A stretch of DNA of 64,000 bases from Mesorhizobium sp. L-8-3 (GTDB taxonomy: Bacteria > Pseudomonadota > Alphaproteobacteria > Rhizobiales > Rhizobiaceae). A program made the translations under genes and the position numbers. Location of the stretch: the NCBI RefSeq assembly GCF_016756615.1, contig NZ_AP023262.1, positions 4,775,501 to 4,839,500 on the forward strand. The letters are read 5' to 3'. Positions 36,784 to 45,217 of the stretch are shown piece by piece. The notes below the pieces were generated by a model. It made no database searches. It worked only from the letters and a program-made list of their open reading frames with translations, and was not told the origin of the DNA. Position 1 is the first letter of the stretch. Every line of letters starts with the position of its first letter.

Positions 36784-36832
36784 ACGCGTCGTGCTTTCGG
36801 AAAATCGAGTAAGGTCTTCCGGTTGATGCGGT
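36784..36832. repeat. Dispersed intergenic repeat, family B, copy 1
   Basis: An imperfect palindrome built around CGTGCTTTCGGAAAATCGAG and GGTCTTCCGGTTGATGCG. The sequence at 45041-45091 shares the same plan and key words (CGTGCTTTCCGAGGATCG, CGTCGGGCCGATGCG). Both lie just downstream of a plus-strand gene. Short mobile or REP-like element suspected. Confidence 0.6.
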
Positions 36833-36840
36833 AGGGCGCC

Positions 36841-36869
36841 ACCTGTCCTTTGCGTATGCAAGGACAGGT
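36841..36869. repeat. 10-bp-arm inverted repeat
   Basis: ACCTGTCCTT and AAGGACAGGT are perfect complements separated by nine bases (TGCGTATGC). It lies between the family B repeat and a 40-bp palindrome. Confidence 0.55.
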
Positions 36870-36891
36870 TAAAACCTTGAAATCGATACAT

Positions 36892-36931
36892 CGCGCCTCG
36901 CCGAAACCGATATCGGTTTCGGCCAGGCGCG
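36892..36931. repeat. 40-bp palindrome with one mismatch
   Basis: The central 24 bases (36900-36923) form a perfect palindrome around CCGATATCGG. Beyond a single C/C mismatch (36899/36924), seven more bases pair on each side (CGCGCCT with AGGCGCG). It ends 68 bases before the DUF192 start, so it could act as an operator or be part of a REP element. Confidence 0.65.
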
Positions 36932-36999
36932 GCTGGTCGCGGACTTGACGGCGCGTGGTCGAGGACGATATCGGCAGCGCCATACCGCAAGGGGGCCGC

Positions 37000-37518
37000 A
37001 TGTTTCGTTTGTCCTGGCTTATCGGTGCTGCTCTGGTTGCCGTGATCGCGGCATCGACGCTTTGCATCGCGTCGCACTCGCCGGCCGCGGCCGAAGGGCA
37101 GGCGATGACCCTGCCTGTCGACCCCACGCCCCTGATAGCCGAGACGAGCGCCGGCGAGCGGCGCTTCGACATCGAGATCGCCGACGATATGGGCGAGCGC
37201 GAGCAGGGCCTGATGTTCCGTCAGCGGATGGACGATGATCACGGCATGCTGTTCGTGTTCGAGGACACGAGGGAGGTCGGCTTCTGGATGAAGAACACGC
37301 CGATGCCCCTCGACCTCATCTTTATCGGCCAGGACGGGCGAGTACGCGCCGTCATGCGCGGAGAGCCGTTTTCGACCGCGGTGATCTCGCCCGGCACACC
37401 GGTCCGCTTCGTGCTTGAAGTCAAGGCAGGCATCGCCGACAAGGCGGGGATCAGGGACGGCGACCGGCTCCGTCACCCCGCGATCGACGCGGTCGCCAAT
37501 CGGGGCAATCCCGGCTGA
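37000..37518 (+). CDS. Exported DUF192 protein
   Basis: A 172-residue protein. ATG 37000 follows AAGGGGG; the product starts with a signal peptide (FRLSWLIGAALVAVIAASTL). The mature region is a DUF192 domain: EREQGLMFRQRMDDDHGMLF, VGFWMKNTPMPLDLIFI and VLEVKAGIADKAGI. DUF192 proteins are small, usually extracytoplasmic, of unknown biochemical role. The gene is followed 22 bases later by an alpha/beta hydrolase, probably in one transcript. Confidence 0.87.
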   Translation: MFRLSWLIGAALVAVIAASTLCIASHSPAAAEGQAMTLPVDPTPLIAETSAGERRFDIEIADDMGEREQGLMFRQRMDDDHGMLFVFEDTREVGFWMKNTPMPLDLIFIGQDGRVRAVMRGEPFSTAVISPGTPVRFVLEVKAGIADKAGIRDGDRLRHPAIDAVANRGNPG

Positions 37519-37540
37519 CGCCGGAGGGGAGGGCGACAGC

Positions 37541-38296
37541 ATGCAACTCTTCACCCACGATGGATTCGACCTCGCCTATATCGACCAGGGGACAGGCGAT
37601 CCTGTCCTGCTCATTCACGGTTTCGCATCCAGCCATATCGTGAACTGGGTGTCACCGGGCTGGATCAAGACCCTGACCGAAGCCGGCTATCGGGCAATCG
37701 CCTTCGACAATCGAGGCCATGGCGCCTCGTCCAAGAGCTACGACCCCGACGCCTACTATCCAGGCAGGATGGCGAGCGACGCCGCGGCCTTGCTGGGTCA
37801 TCTCGGATTGAGCCGTGCTCATGTGATGGGTTATTCGATGGGCGCACGCATCGCCGCCTTCCTGGCTTTGCGCGAACCGGCCATGGTCGCCACGCTTGTG
37901 TTCGGCGGCCTGGGCATCGGCATGGTGGACGGCGTCGGGGACTGGGACCCCATCGCCGATGCGCTGATGGCTGCGACCCCGGCCGAGATCACACATCAAC
38001 GCGGAAGAATGTTCCGTGCCTTCGCCGACCAGACCAGAAGCGATCGCCAGGCGCTGGCCGCCTGCATCGCCACGTCGCGCGAACTGTTGAGCGAGGCGGA
38101 CATGGCCCGCATCACCCAGCCGACCCTGGTCGCCGTCGGTACTACGGACGACATCGGCGGCTCGCCCGAAGATCTGGCGGCGCTGATGCCCAATGCCGTC
38201 GCCTTTTCGATCGAAGGCCGCGACCACATGCTTTCGGTCGGCGACCGCGCCTTCAAGAAACGCGTCCTGGAGTTCCTGCAGGAACATCCGCTGTAG
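37541..38296 (+). CDS. Alpha/beta hydrolase
   Basis: A 251-residue cytoplasmic alpha/beta hydrolase. Oxyanion-strand motif VLLIHGFASS, FDNRGHGAS, nucleophile elbow VMGYSMGAR (Ser99) and catalytic His229 in EGRDHMLS are visible; the acid probably lies in VAVGTTDDIGG. GGGGAGGGCGAC precedes the ATG at 37541. Closest in style to esterase or carboxylactonase-like enzymes, but the substrate cannot be assigned. Lies in a run of DUF192, this gene and a second hydrolase. Confidence 0.85.
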   Translation: MQLFTHDGFDLAYIDQGTGDPVLLIHGFASSHIVNWVSPGWIKTLTEAGYRAIAFDNRGHGASSKSYDPDAYYPGRMASDAAALLGHLGLSRAHVMGYSMGARIAAFLALREPAMVATLVFGGLGIGMVDGVGDWDPIADALMAATPAEITHQRGRMFRAFADQTRSDRQALAACIATSRELLSEADMARITQPTLVAVGTTDDIGGSPEDLAALMPNAVAFSIEGRDHMLSVGDRAFKKRVLEFLQEHPL

Positions 38297-38364
38297 GAAG
38301 GCTTCGCCTTGCCAGCGGCGACGATCCATAAATAAATATAGCAAACCAACTTCCGGAGGCCGCC

Positions 38365-39234
38365 TTGACCGGACCGCACGCGATCGACTTCATTGGTGCC
38401 GAAGGCAACAGGCTGAGAGGCGATTTATGGGACGGGCGCGGCCATCCGGTGCTTTTCTTCCACGGCGGCGGCCAGACGCGCCGGGCCTGGGACAAGACGG
38501 CCAAGCGGGTCGCCGCCGCCGGCATGCGGGCGGTCACGGTCGATCAGCGCGGCCATGGCGAGAGCGACTGGGTCGGGAGCGGCAACTACACCTTCCAGCA
38601 TTTTGCCGAGGATGCGGCAGCCGTGGTTCGCCAGATGGCCGAACGCTTCCATGCCGCACCGTCGGTGGTCGGCGCGTCGCTCGGCGGTCTTTCGGCGCTC
38701 GCGGCCGAGGTGAGGCTGGGGCCGCTGCTCGACTCGCTCGTGCTGGTCGACGTGATCCCGCGGATGGACCCCGACGGCATCGCAAAGATCCAGGGCTTCA
38801 TGGGCGAGCGCCGCGACGAGGGGTTTGCGTCACTCGAGGAGGCAGCCGACGCGATCGCGCGCTACCTGCCGCACCGTCAGAAGCCGACATCCCTCGACGG
38901 GTTGAAGAAGAACCTTCGCCGAACCGCAGACGGCCGCTACTTCTGGCACTGGGATCCGGGTTTCATGACCAGCGAGCAGAATATCAACCGCAACGCGCGT
39001 GAGTTGATGGCGGAGTTGACCGCCGCCCTGCCGAAGCTCACCTTGCCGGTTCTTCTGGTGCGCGGCATGCAGTCCGAGCTGGTGCAGGAGGGCTATGCGC
39101 AGGAGTTCGTCAGCCTTGCTCCCACTGCATCCTATGTCGATGTCGGCGGGGCCGGGCATATGGTGGCCGGCGACAAGAACGACATCTTTTCGCACGCGGT
39201 CCTGGAGTTCCTGACAGACCGCGAAGCCGCTTGA
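38365..39234 (+). CDS. Alpha/beta hydrolase
   Basis: A 289-residue alpha/beta hydrolase starting at TTG 38365, supported by GGAGG six bases upstream. Motifs are PVLFFHGGGQTRRAW, VTVDQRGHGESDW, the nucleophile elbow VVGASLGGLSAL (Ser105), VLLVRGMQSELV and VGGAGHMVAGD (His265). HGGGQT with DQRGHGESDW is typical of a widespread peroxidase/epoxide-hydrolase-like group, substrate unassigned. The 68-base gap after the first hydrolase suggests co-transcription. Confidence 0.85.
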   Translation: MTGPHAIDFIGAEGNRLRGDLWDGRGHPVLFFHGGGQTRRAWDKTAKRVAAAGMRAVTVDQRGHGESDWVGSGNYTFQHFAEDAAAVVRQMAERFHAAPSVVGASLGGLSALAAEVRLGPLLDSLVLVDVIPRMDPDGIAKIQGFMGERRDEGFASLEEAADAIARYLPHRQKPTSLDGLKKNLRRTADGRYFWHWDPGFMTSEQNINRNARELMAELTAALPKLTLPVLLVRGMQSELVQEGYAQEFVSLAPTASYVDVGGAGHMVAGDKNDIFSHAVLEFLTDREAA

Positions 39235-39267
39235 GCAACGGAACGCCGCCTCATGGCGGTGTTCCCA

Positions 39268-39370
39268 AAACGTGTCTCCCGAAAGCGTGCAGCGGTTTCG
39301 GGAAAAGGACATGCGCCAGATCAAGGCTTACCGCGTGTCGCATGAAACCTTTTCACGCGACACGCCGTAA
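39268..39370. repeat. Dispersed intergenic palindromic repeat, family A, copy 2
   Basis: Carries the family core (GTGTCTCCCGAAAGCGTG, then AGCGGTTTCGGGAAAAGGAC) and the outer inverted arms (CGTGTCGCATGAAA...TTTTCACGCGACACG). It lies between convergent genes and closely resembles copy 1 at 10.2 kb in the same orientation. Confidence 0.8.
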
Positions 39371-39393
39371 AGTAATGCGTGCCCCGTCAGTGA

Positions 39394-39783
39394 TCACGCT
39401 TCAAGTGCGCGGTTGCGGTCCTGCCATATCTCCAGCAGCGCCAGCAGCGCGACAACGCCGCCCAGCACGATATGCCAGATGCGCAGCGTTCCGCCGTAGT
39501 TCAGCACGAAGGGCTGGATCACCATCCATATGCCGGCGATGAACAGCAGGATTTCCTCCCAGCGGCGCAGCCACAACTGCTCGAGGCCGCTTAGCACGAT
39601 GATCGCCGCGCCCACCAAAGCCGTCAAGCCGGTCACCGTCGTGTTGCCTCCCGTGTCGCCGAAGAAGCTGAACAAGGGGGACACCATGATGACCAGGCCG
39701 AGGGCCATCGACACTATGTCTTCCCATCGCCGATGTTCCATGAGCGCAGTGGGGCTCATTCTGTTGGGGGGTGTTGTTGCCAT
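39394..39783 (-). CDS. SPW-repeat-like small membrane protein
   Basis: A 129-residue protein with four hydrophobic helices (SMALGLVIMVSPLFSFF; VTGLTALVGAAIIVLSGLEQ; EEILLFIAGIWMVIQPFVL; IVLGGVVALLALLEIW). HRRWEDIVSMALGL followed by SPLF, and RRWEEILLFIAGIWMVIQPF, form the two halves of an SPW repeat pair. Ribosome site GAGGAG precedes the ATG. SPW proteins are small inner-membrane proteins of unknown function. Confidence 0.8.
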   Translation of the reverse strand: MATTPPNRMSPTALMEHRRWEDIVSMALGLVIMVSPLFSFFGDTGGNTTVTGLTALVGAAIIVLSGLEQLWLRRWEEILLFIAGIWMVIQPFVLNYGGTLRIWHIVLGGVVALLALLEIWQDRNRALEA

Positions 39784-39949
39784 GACGAAACTCCTCTCAG
39801 GCTACATTCGAGCGTAACTCGAATATCCCGTGAGGACTGGTGCATTCGCGCCGAACTCCTCACCGGGATTCCGGACGCACTGGGAATATTATCTCAAGAA
39901 ATGCGCTCCGTATCAATGACGTTGCGAAATCGTGTCGTGCGGGCGCTCC

Positions 39950-40825
39950 TCACGCCGCAGCGGCTTCCTCGACAAGCCAGTTCGCCAGGCGTTCGGCGAG
40001 CGCCCGACCCTGGCCGGAGCGGAGCAGCCTGAACTCGCCGAACTGAAGTTGCTGCGCACCCGGCAGTTCGACCAGCGAGCCCGCAGCAAGCTCCTTGGCG
40101 GTCAGCAATGGTGGCGCAAGCGTCATGCCGAGGCCGGCGGTCGCCGCGTGGATCGCCGCGTCGTCCGTGTCGAAGGCATGCGCGATACGGATCGCGCCGC
40201 GTTGGATGCCGAAAGCGAGAGCCCACAAACTCCAGTCCCAATTGTCGGTGGTGGCCTTGAGGGCCGGCACCCTGGCAATATCGGCAAGGCTTTCATAGCC
40301 GCAGGTGGCCAGCAGCGCCGGAGAAAGAAGGGGCCGGCTCAAGTCGGCCATCAGGAATTCGCCCGGGGTTTCGCCGTCGCCCGACCGACAATAGGTGATG
40401 GTGATGTCGGCACCGGCACCGGCGCGCAACCGCCCTTCATGGCTGGTCTCGACATGGATGCGGGCCATTGGGTTGCGCTGCTTGAAGGCTTCGAGCGCCG
40501 GGATCAACCAGCGCACCGCCAGCGAGACCGATGCCCTGACCACCACTTCGTCAGCGTCCCGGGTGAGGGATTGCGCAGCACGGGCGATGATGGCGAGCGC
40601 CGGCTCGACCTCGTCGAAGAAGCGCCTTCCGGCCTCGGTCGGAACAATCGCGTTGTTCCGGCGCTCGAAGAGAGCAACGCCCAGATCCGCCTCGAGCGCC
40701 TTAATCTGATGGCTGACGGCGCCAGGCGTGACGCCGAGATCGGCCGCGGCGGCAGCGATGCTCCGGCGCCGCGCCGCGACAGCGAACACGCGGACGGCAT
40801 TGAGGGAAGGTCGCCGTTCCTGCAT
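39950..40825 (-). CDS. LysR-family transcriptional regulator (GcvA-like)
   Basis: A 291-residue LysR regulator: N-terminal winged HTH (LNAVRVFAVAARRRSIAAAA, then LGVTPGAVSHQIKALE) and a substrate-binding domain with the GcvA-type feature LADLGVALFERRNNA-like spacing. It is divergent from an EamA-family exporter across a 99-base gap, the usual arrangement for a LysR that controls the neighbouring transporter. The effector is unknown. Confidence 0.88.
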   Translation of the reverse strand: MQERRPSLNAVRVFAVAARRRSIAAAAADLGVTPGAVSHQIKALEADLGVALFERRNNAIVPTEAGRRFFDEVEPALAIIARAAQSLTRDADEVVVRASVSLAVRWLIPALEAFKQRNPMARIHVETSHEGRLRAGAGADITITYCRSGDGETPGEFLMADLSRPLLSPALLATCGYESLADIARVPALKATTDNWDWSLWALAFGIQRGAIRIAHAFDTDDAAIHAATAGLGMTLAPPLLTAKELAAGSLVELPGAQQLQFGEFRLLRSGQGRALAERLANWLVEEAAAA

Positions 40826-40924
40826 CAATATTCCTCATGCACGACTAATTTTTCTGGTTTGATCATAAGAGGTGAAACGGAGAATGGATATGGCTGCTCT
40901 CACTTGGAAAGTCTGGTGGCCTCC

Positions 40925-41809
40925 ATGTCCCGCTCGCAAAATCTTGAGGCAATCCTCTGGGTGACGGCCGGTACGGCGGTCTTTTCGCTGATCTTCGCCT
41001 CGGGAAAATTCGCGGGCGATGCAGCGTCGACGCTGCAAATCCTGTTCCTGCGCTACATCGGCGGCTTTGCGACACTGCTCGCCGCGGTGGCGGCGACCGG
41101 TGGTCGGCTCTCGCAGTTCCGGAGCGCGCGGCCCGCTTCGCATTTCCTGCGCGCCCTGGTCGGGGCCTATGGCGGCGTGGCGCTCATCCACGCTTCCGCC
41201 AACATGCCGATCGTCGACGCCACGGCGATCGGGCTGCTCTACGTGATCTTCATGGTCGGGCTCGGCGTGTGGTTCCTCGGCGAGCGCATCACGGCGCAGC
41301 ACTGCGCCGGCATCGTGCTGTGCACGGCGGGTGCGGCGGTCGTGATGGGCTCGCGCGGCGCTTTCCGCTCCTTCGATATCGCCTATCTGTGGCCGGCCGC
41401 CATCGCATTCGGAGGCGCGATCCTGCTCGCGCTCGAAGGCATATTGATCAAGACGCTCAGCCGCTCCGACCAGCCCTTGACCGTGCTGCTGCACGTCAAC
41501 TTCTTCGGCATCCTGCTTCTGGCCGTTCCCGCGCTGCTCAGTTGGCGATCAACTGATTTGGCCGACAACCTGCCCTTGCTGCTGCTCGGCCCGGTCGGCA
41601 TCACGGCGCAATATTTCATCATCCGCGGCTATCGCATGGCCGACGTGTCGGTGCTCGGTCCGGTCGACTATACGTGGCTGATCTTCGCTGGGCTGATCGG
41701 TCTTGCCTTCTTCCAGGAGGTGCCGACAATGGGCAGCGTGATCGGCTCGGCGGTCATTGCTGCCGGTGGCGTGGTGTTGGCGCTGCTCAAGCCGGCTAAG
41801 GCGGCCTAG
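40925..41809 (+). CDS. EamA/DMT-family transporter
   Basis: A 294-residue protein with ten predicted helices in two EamA halves (LQILFLRYIGGFATLLAAVA; IGLLYVIFMVGLGVWFLGER; LLGPVGITAQYFIIRGYRMA). Drug/metabolite transporters of this type export amino acids or metabolites across the inner membrane. The start is ATG 40925; the reading frame is open upstream but lacks homology to the family. The divergent LysR gene probably regulates it. Confidence 0.85.
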   Translation: MSRSQNLEAILWVTAGTAVFSLIFASGKFAGDAASTLQILFLRYIGGFATLLAAVAATGGRLSQFRSARPASHFLRALVGAYGGVALIHASANMPIVDATAIGLLYVIFMVGLGVWFLGERITAQHCAGIVLCTAGAAVVMGSRGAFRSFDIAYLWPAAIAFGGAILLALEGILIKTLSRSDQPLTVLLHVNFFGILLLAVPALLSWRSTDLADNLPLLLLGPVGITAQYFIIRGYRMADVSVLGPVDYTWLIFAGLIGLAFFQEVPTMGSVIGSAVIAAGGVVLALLKPAKAA

Positions 41810-41873
41810 TTCCAACGGCGATGGATGCTGGCGCATCCACCGTACCTCAATCGCCGGCGCTCCCGGCCGCCCG

Positions 41874-42281
41874 TCAACCCCACCGCTTCGCCATCCACAC
41901 CCGATCCTGCCCCGGCGGGCGATCGCGAAGACGTCCGATCTCCCGGTAGCCGTGCTTCTCATAGAAGCCGATCGCCTGGAACGTCGACGTCGTGAGATGG
42001 GAGCCGATGGCGCCATGGGCTCGCGCCAGGAGCCTGCTGCCATGTCCCTGGCCGCGGAGGGCCACCTCGATCCAGAAATGGTCCACTTGAAGCCAGCACA
42101 AAGCGACCATGGCCCTGATACCGCCGCGGACCATCCCTGCATCATCCCTCAACAAAAGGGTCAGGGGCCTGCGCGGCCAGTCTCCGGCGTACTCGATCAG
42201 ATGCGCCAACAGCCCCGCGGTGACGTCGTCGGCTCCGGACGGGCCTGGATCCTGATGGACTTCGACGAGCATCGGGGTCAT
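41874..42281 (-). CDS. GNAT-family N-acetyltransferase
   Basis: A 135-residue GNAT protein. The acetyl-CoA loop is ALRGQGHGSRLLARA and the C-terminal strand is FQAIGFYEKHGYREIGRLRD. The segment between them (HGAIGSHLTTST) is several residues shorter than in related proteins, where a full helix normally follows the RLL motif, so an internal in-frame deletion is possible. The start overlaps the stop of the HD-domain gene. Related proteins are predicted to modify small molecules. Confidence 0.78.
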   Translation of the reverse strand: MTPMLVEVHQDPGPSGADDVTAGLLAHLIEYAGDWPRRPLTLLLRDDAGMVRGGIRAMVALCWLQVDHFWIEVALRGQGHGSRLLARAHGAIGSHLTTSTFQAIGFYEKHGYREIGRLRDRPPGQDRVWMAKRWG

Positions 42282-42886
42282 GCTTGGCGGATCGCCAGTG
42301 CTGCCAACGAGCGCGACAGGTTATCCCGCGCCCGCGCCTCGTGGCTCTCGCGGAACAGGTCGGTGTGGAAGATACGGGGCCGAGACAGGAAGGACCGCAG
42401 CACGGCGCCGCGTCCTGCCCGCCAGGCCGTGTCGTCGACCCAGGCATATTCGAGCCGGATCGCCCGCTCATAAGCATCGAAGATTTCGGCTTGAGCACCG
42501 AGGATCGCCAGGTCCATATCGAGGAAAAGAGCAGCGTCCCCGCACGCTGCCTCGTCGGCGATATCCGGGACCACGTGCCTGGCCGTGGCCTCGATCATGT
42601 CGGTGATGCGCCGCAGCCGTTGCGCATCGGTCCTGTCGGCCAGGCGGTCGGCGGCCAGCGCGGCGCTCTTCTCTTCATTGTTGTTGCGGCGGCTGTCATA
42701 GATCGCGTCGTGGAACCATATGGCGGCTTCCACGGCCTCGGGATCGGCGAGCGCGGCGCGATGGTCGCCGGCCAATCGCAGCAGCTCATCTATATGGCCA
42801 AGCCCATGGTAGTGACGATCGGCGCGGCGGTAGAGCGCGCGAAGTTCCGCCTTCAGTGCCTCGTCCATCAGCGGCACGGCCATCAT
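42278..42886 (-). CDS. HD-domain metal-dependent phosphohydrolase-like protein
   Basis: A 202-residue protein with the HD pattern: H in YRRADRHYHGLGHIDELL, the HD pair in AAIWFHDAIYD, and D in later helices (LDMDLAILG). The family hydrolyses phosphate esters; this type is often annotated as a predicted metal-dependent HD superfamily phosphohydrolase. Its double ATG (42886) overlaps the stop of the enoyl-CoA-hydratase-like gene and its stop overlaps the GNAT start, giving a tightly coupled three-gene operon. Confidence 0.85.
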   Translation of the reverse strand: MMAVPLMDEALKAELRALYRRADRHYHGLGHIDELLRLAGDHRAALADPEAVEAAIWFHDAIYDSRRNNNEEKSAALAADRLADRTDAQRLRRITDMIEATARHVVPDIADEAACGDAALFLDMDLAILGAQAEIFDAYERAIRLEYAWVDDTAWRAGRGAVLRSFLSRPRIFHTDLFRESHEARARDNLSRSLAALAIRQA

Positions 42887-43665
42887 TCTCCCCTGAACAC
42901 GGGGCGCCGCCGCTCGGCGAAGGCCGCGCGACCTTCGGCATAGTCGCTGCTTTCGAACGTGGCGTCACCCATGCATCGCGCCAGCTCGGTGTCCTCCGGC
43001 CTGCCGGAAAGCGCGGCGGCGATGGCCGCCTTGGAGGCCCGCACCGAAAGCGGCGCGTTTGCGGCGATGGCCTCCGCGAGTTCGGCGACGCGAGCATCGA
43101 GACGGCCGGCGCTGACGATCTCCAGCAGGAAGCCGGTCGCCAGGGCCGCCTCGGCATCGATGCGTGCGGCGGAGAATGTCAGATATTTCGCCATCTGCGG
43201 GCCGACCGCGTTGACGATATCGGCCATGGCGTCATGCGGATAGGCAAGGCCCAGTCGCCCGGCGGGGACTGAGAATTGCGCGTCGGGAGCGGCGAGCCTG
43301 ATGTCGCAAGCGGCCGCAATGCCGAAGCCGCCACCGAAGCAGATGCCGCGGATCGCCGCGATGACGGGCACCCGCGCCTCGCGTATGGCGGCGAAGGCGG
43401 CAGAATTCGCCGCCTCATAGGCGCGGGCGCCCGCGCCGCCGGCCCGCAACGTCGCGAACTCGCCGATATCGGCGCCGGCCGAGAAATCGCTTCCCTGGCC
43501 GCGAAGCACGATGGCCCGCGTTGCGTGGTCCGCGCCGATCGCGCTCACGTGGCGCGCCAGGTCCTGCCACATCGCATAGGTGATGGCGTTCTTCTTTTCG
43601 GGGCGATCGAAGGTGAGGGTGGCGACGCCTGAGGCGAATTCGGTGATCAAGGCTTCGGCTTCCAT
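42883..43665 (-). CDS. Crotonase-fold (enoyl-CoA hydratase/isomerase-like) protein
   Basis: A 260-residue crotonase-superfamily protein: TFDRPEKKNAI, GSDFSAGADIGEFA (oxyanion strand), GICFGGGFGIAAACDIRLAA and the C-terminal AFAERRRPVF helix. Both glutamates that hydrate the double bond in true enoyl-CoA hydratase are missing: the GGGCELA position reads GGGFGIA and the FGxPE position reads FSVPAG. So hydratase activity is doubtful; isomerase, hydrolase or dehalogenase chemistry is possible. First gene of a coupled three-gene operon; divergent from cysE. Confidence 0.85.
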   Translation of the reverse strand: MEAEALITEFASGVATLTFDRPEKKNAITYAMWQDLARHVSAIGADHATRAIVLRGQGSDFSAGADIGEFATLRAGGAGARAYEAANSAAFAAIREARVPVIAAIRGICFGGGFGIAAACDIRLAAPDAQFSVPAGRLGLAYPHDAMADIVNAVGPQMAKYLTFSAARIDAEAALATGFLLEIVSAGRLDARVAELAEAIAANAPLSVRASKAAIAAALSGRPEDTELARCMGDATFESSDYAEGRAAFAERRRPVFRGE

Positions 43666-43794
43666 GCTGGCTTGAATTCTGACGAACCAAAACCATTTGA
43701 CACAGCATCAAGGAAAATAGAATTCAATAGCCTCGCGTCCTGGCCTATGATCGGCGGGAAAGCTGACAGGAACCGCCTCTATGGAGAGCGCATC

Positions 43795-44643
43795 ATGAAT
43801 TCGATCAGCATCGCACGCGGCGGACATGTGCAGCCGGTCGACCCCATCTGGCGCTCGATTCGCGACGAGGCGCAGGAAGCGGTCGAACGGGACCCGCTCC
43901 TGGCGGCTTTCCTCTACGCGACCATTCTCAATCACGATACGCTCGAGGACGCCGTCATCCATCGCATCGCGCAGCGGCTCGATCACCAGGACATCAGCGC
44001 CGATCTGATCCAGCACACCTTCAAGTCGATGCTCAAGGACAATCCGGACTGGAGCTCGATCGTGCGCGTCGACATCCAGGCCTACTACGACCGCGACCCC
44101 GCCTGCGACCGGTTCCTGATGCCGGTGCTCTACTTCAAGGGCTTCCATGCGATCCAGACCCACCGGCTGGCGCATTGGCTCTGGAACCAGGGCCGCAGGG
44201 ATTTCGCGCTCTATCTGCAGAGCCGCTCATCGGCAGTCTTCCAGACCGACATCAACCCTGCCTCCAGGATGGGAAAGGGCATCTTCATCGACCATGCGAC
44301 CGGACTGGTCGTCGGCGAGACCGCGGTCATCGAGGACAACGTTTCGATCCTCCACGGCGTGACGCTCGGCGGCACGGGCAAGTCCGGCGGCGACCGCCAT
44401 CCGAAGATCCGCTACGGGGTGCTGATCGGCGCGGGCGCCAAGATCCTCGGCAATATCGAGGTCGGCCATTGCGCCAAGATCGCGGCTGGCTCCGTGGTGC
44501 TCTCGCCGGTACCGCACAACAAGACGGTGGCCGGTGTGCCGGCCAGGGTCGTCGGCGAAACCGGCTGCGACCAGCCGTCGCGCCAGATGGACCAACTCCT
44601 GCCGGCGCAGACCATGGACCACGTCGTCAGCTTCGACATCTGA
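43795..44643 (+). CDS. cysE: Serine O-acetyltransferase
   Basis: A 282-residue serine acetyltransferase: N-terminal helical domain (DPIWRSIRDEAQEAVERDPL), then the left-handed beta-helix with MGKGIFIDHATGLVVGETAV and NVSILHGVTLGGTGKSGGDR (catalytic His/Asp loop). It makes O-acetylserine for cysteine synthesis. ATG 43795 follows GGAGAGC. The C-terminal tail ends VVSFDI; CysE tails ending in isoleucine dock into CysK, so cysteine synthase complex formation is plausible. Confidence 0.94.
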   Translation: MNSISIARGGHVQPVDPIWRSIRDEAQEAVERDPLLAAFLYATILNHDTLEDAVIHRIAQRLDHQDISADLIQHTFKSMLKDNPDWSSIVRVDIQAYYDRDPACDRFLMPVLYFKGFHAIQTHRLAHWLWNQGRRDFALYLQSRSSAVFQTDINPASRMGKGIFIDHATGLVVGETAVIEDNVSILHGVTLGGTGKSGGDRHPKIRYGVLIGAGAKILGNIEVGHCAKIAAGSVVLSPVPHNKTVAGVPARVVGETGCDQPSRQMDQLLPAQTMDHVVSFDI

Positions 44644-44810
44644 CTGCGGTCGGCCTTGTCCCGCCACGCTCCGGGTGGATCCGGGCGCATTCCGGCGGGA
44701 GTGGGTGCTTTGCGGCATATCGCTGCCGCGATCATTGCCTTTACATCGCCACGCATGCCATGCCAGAAGCGGCTTCCAAGCGAACCCGTATCCGTGACCG
44801 GAGAACCATC

Positions 44811-45014
44811 GTGAAGCCGGAAGAAATCAAGAAGCTCGACGCCTATTTCAAGCGCACCTTCCACAACCCCAAGCTCCAGGTGAAGGCGCGCCCCCGCAAG
44901 GACGATTCGGCGGAGGTCTATATCGGCGACGAGTTCCTGGGCATCGTCTTCAAGGACGAGGACGACGGCGACTACAATTTCTCGATGGCGATCCTCGACA
45001 TCGACCTCGGATGA
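44811..45014 (+). CDS. DUF3126 family protein
   Basis: A 67-residue protein starting at GTG 44811 with GGAG upstream. The sequence (MKPEEIKKLDAYFKRTFHNP; VKARPRKDDSAEVYIGDEFL; GDYNFSMAILDIDLG) matches DUF3126, a small alphaproteobacterial family often found after cysE. Function unknown. It is followed by two intergenic repeats. Confidence 0.87.
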   Translation: MKPEEIKKLDAYFKRTFHNPKLQVKARPRKDDSAEVYIGDEFLGIVFKDEDDGDYNFSMAILDIDLG

Positions 45015-45040
45015 TCCTGCCGGCGCAAATGCGCCCGATC

Positions 45041-45091
45041 CGCGCATCGTGCTTTCCGAGGATCGGACACGATCGTCGGGCCGATGCGCGA
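45041..45091. repeat. Dispersed intergenic repeat, family B, copy 2
   Basis: Imperfect palindrome CGCGCATCG...CGATGCGCG with a middle of GCTTTCCGAGGATCGG and CGATCGTCGGG. Same plan as the element at 36784-36832. Directly followed by a family A element. Confidence 0.6.
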
Positions 45092-45110
45092 GGCTGCCGC
45101 GGCGGCGGCG

Positions 45111-45217
45111 TTAAAGCGCGTCGCGATCTTCAGACTCGCTTTACGCGCGTTAGGTGATTGTTCGTACGCATGTCTTTGTCCCGAAACGGATTCCCGCTTT
45201 CGGGAGACATGCTCTAA
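45111..45217. repeat. Dispersed intergenic palindromic repeat, family A, copy 3
   Basis: Starts TTAAAGCGCGTCGCGATCTT and ends TTTCGGGAGACATGCTCTAA, with the inner words GCATGTCTTTGTCCCGAAAC. Its last bases contain the TAG stop codon (45214-45216, read on the minus strand) of the membrane protein gene. Six copies of this family are present in the window. Confidence 0.85.
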
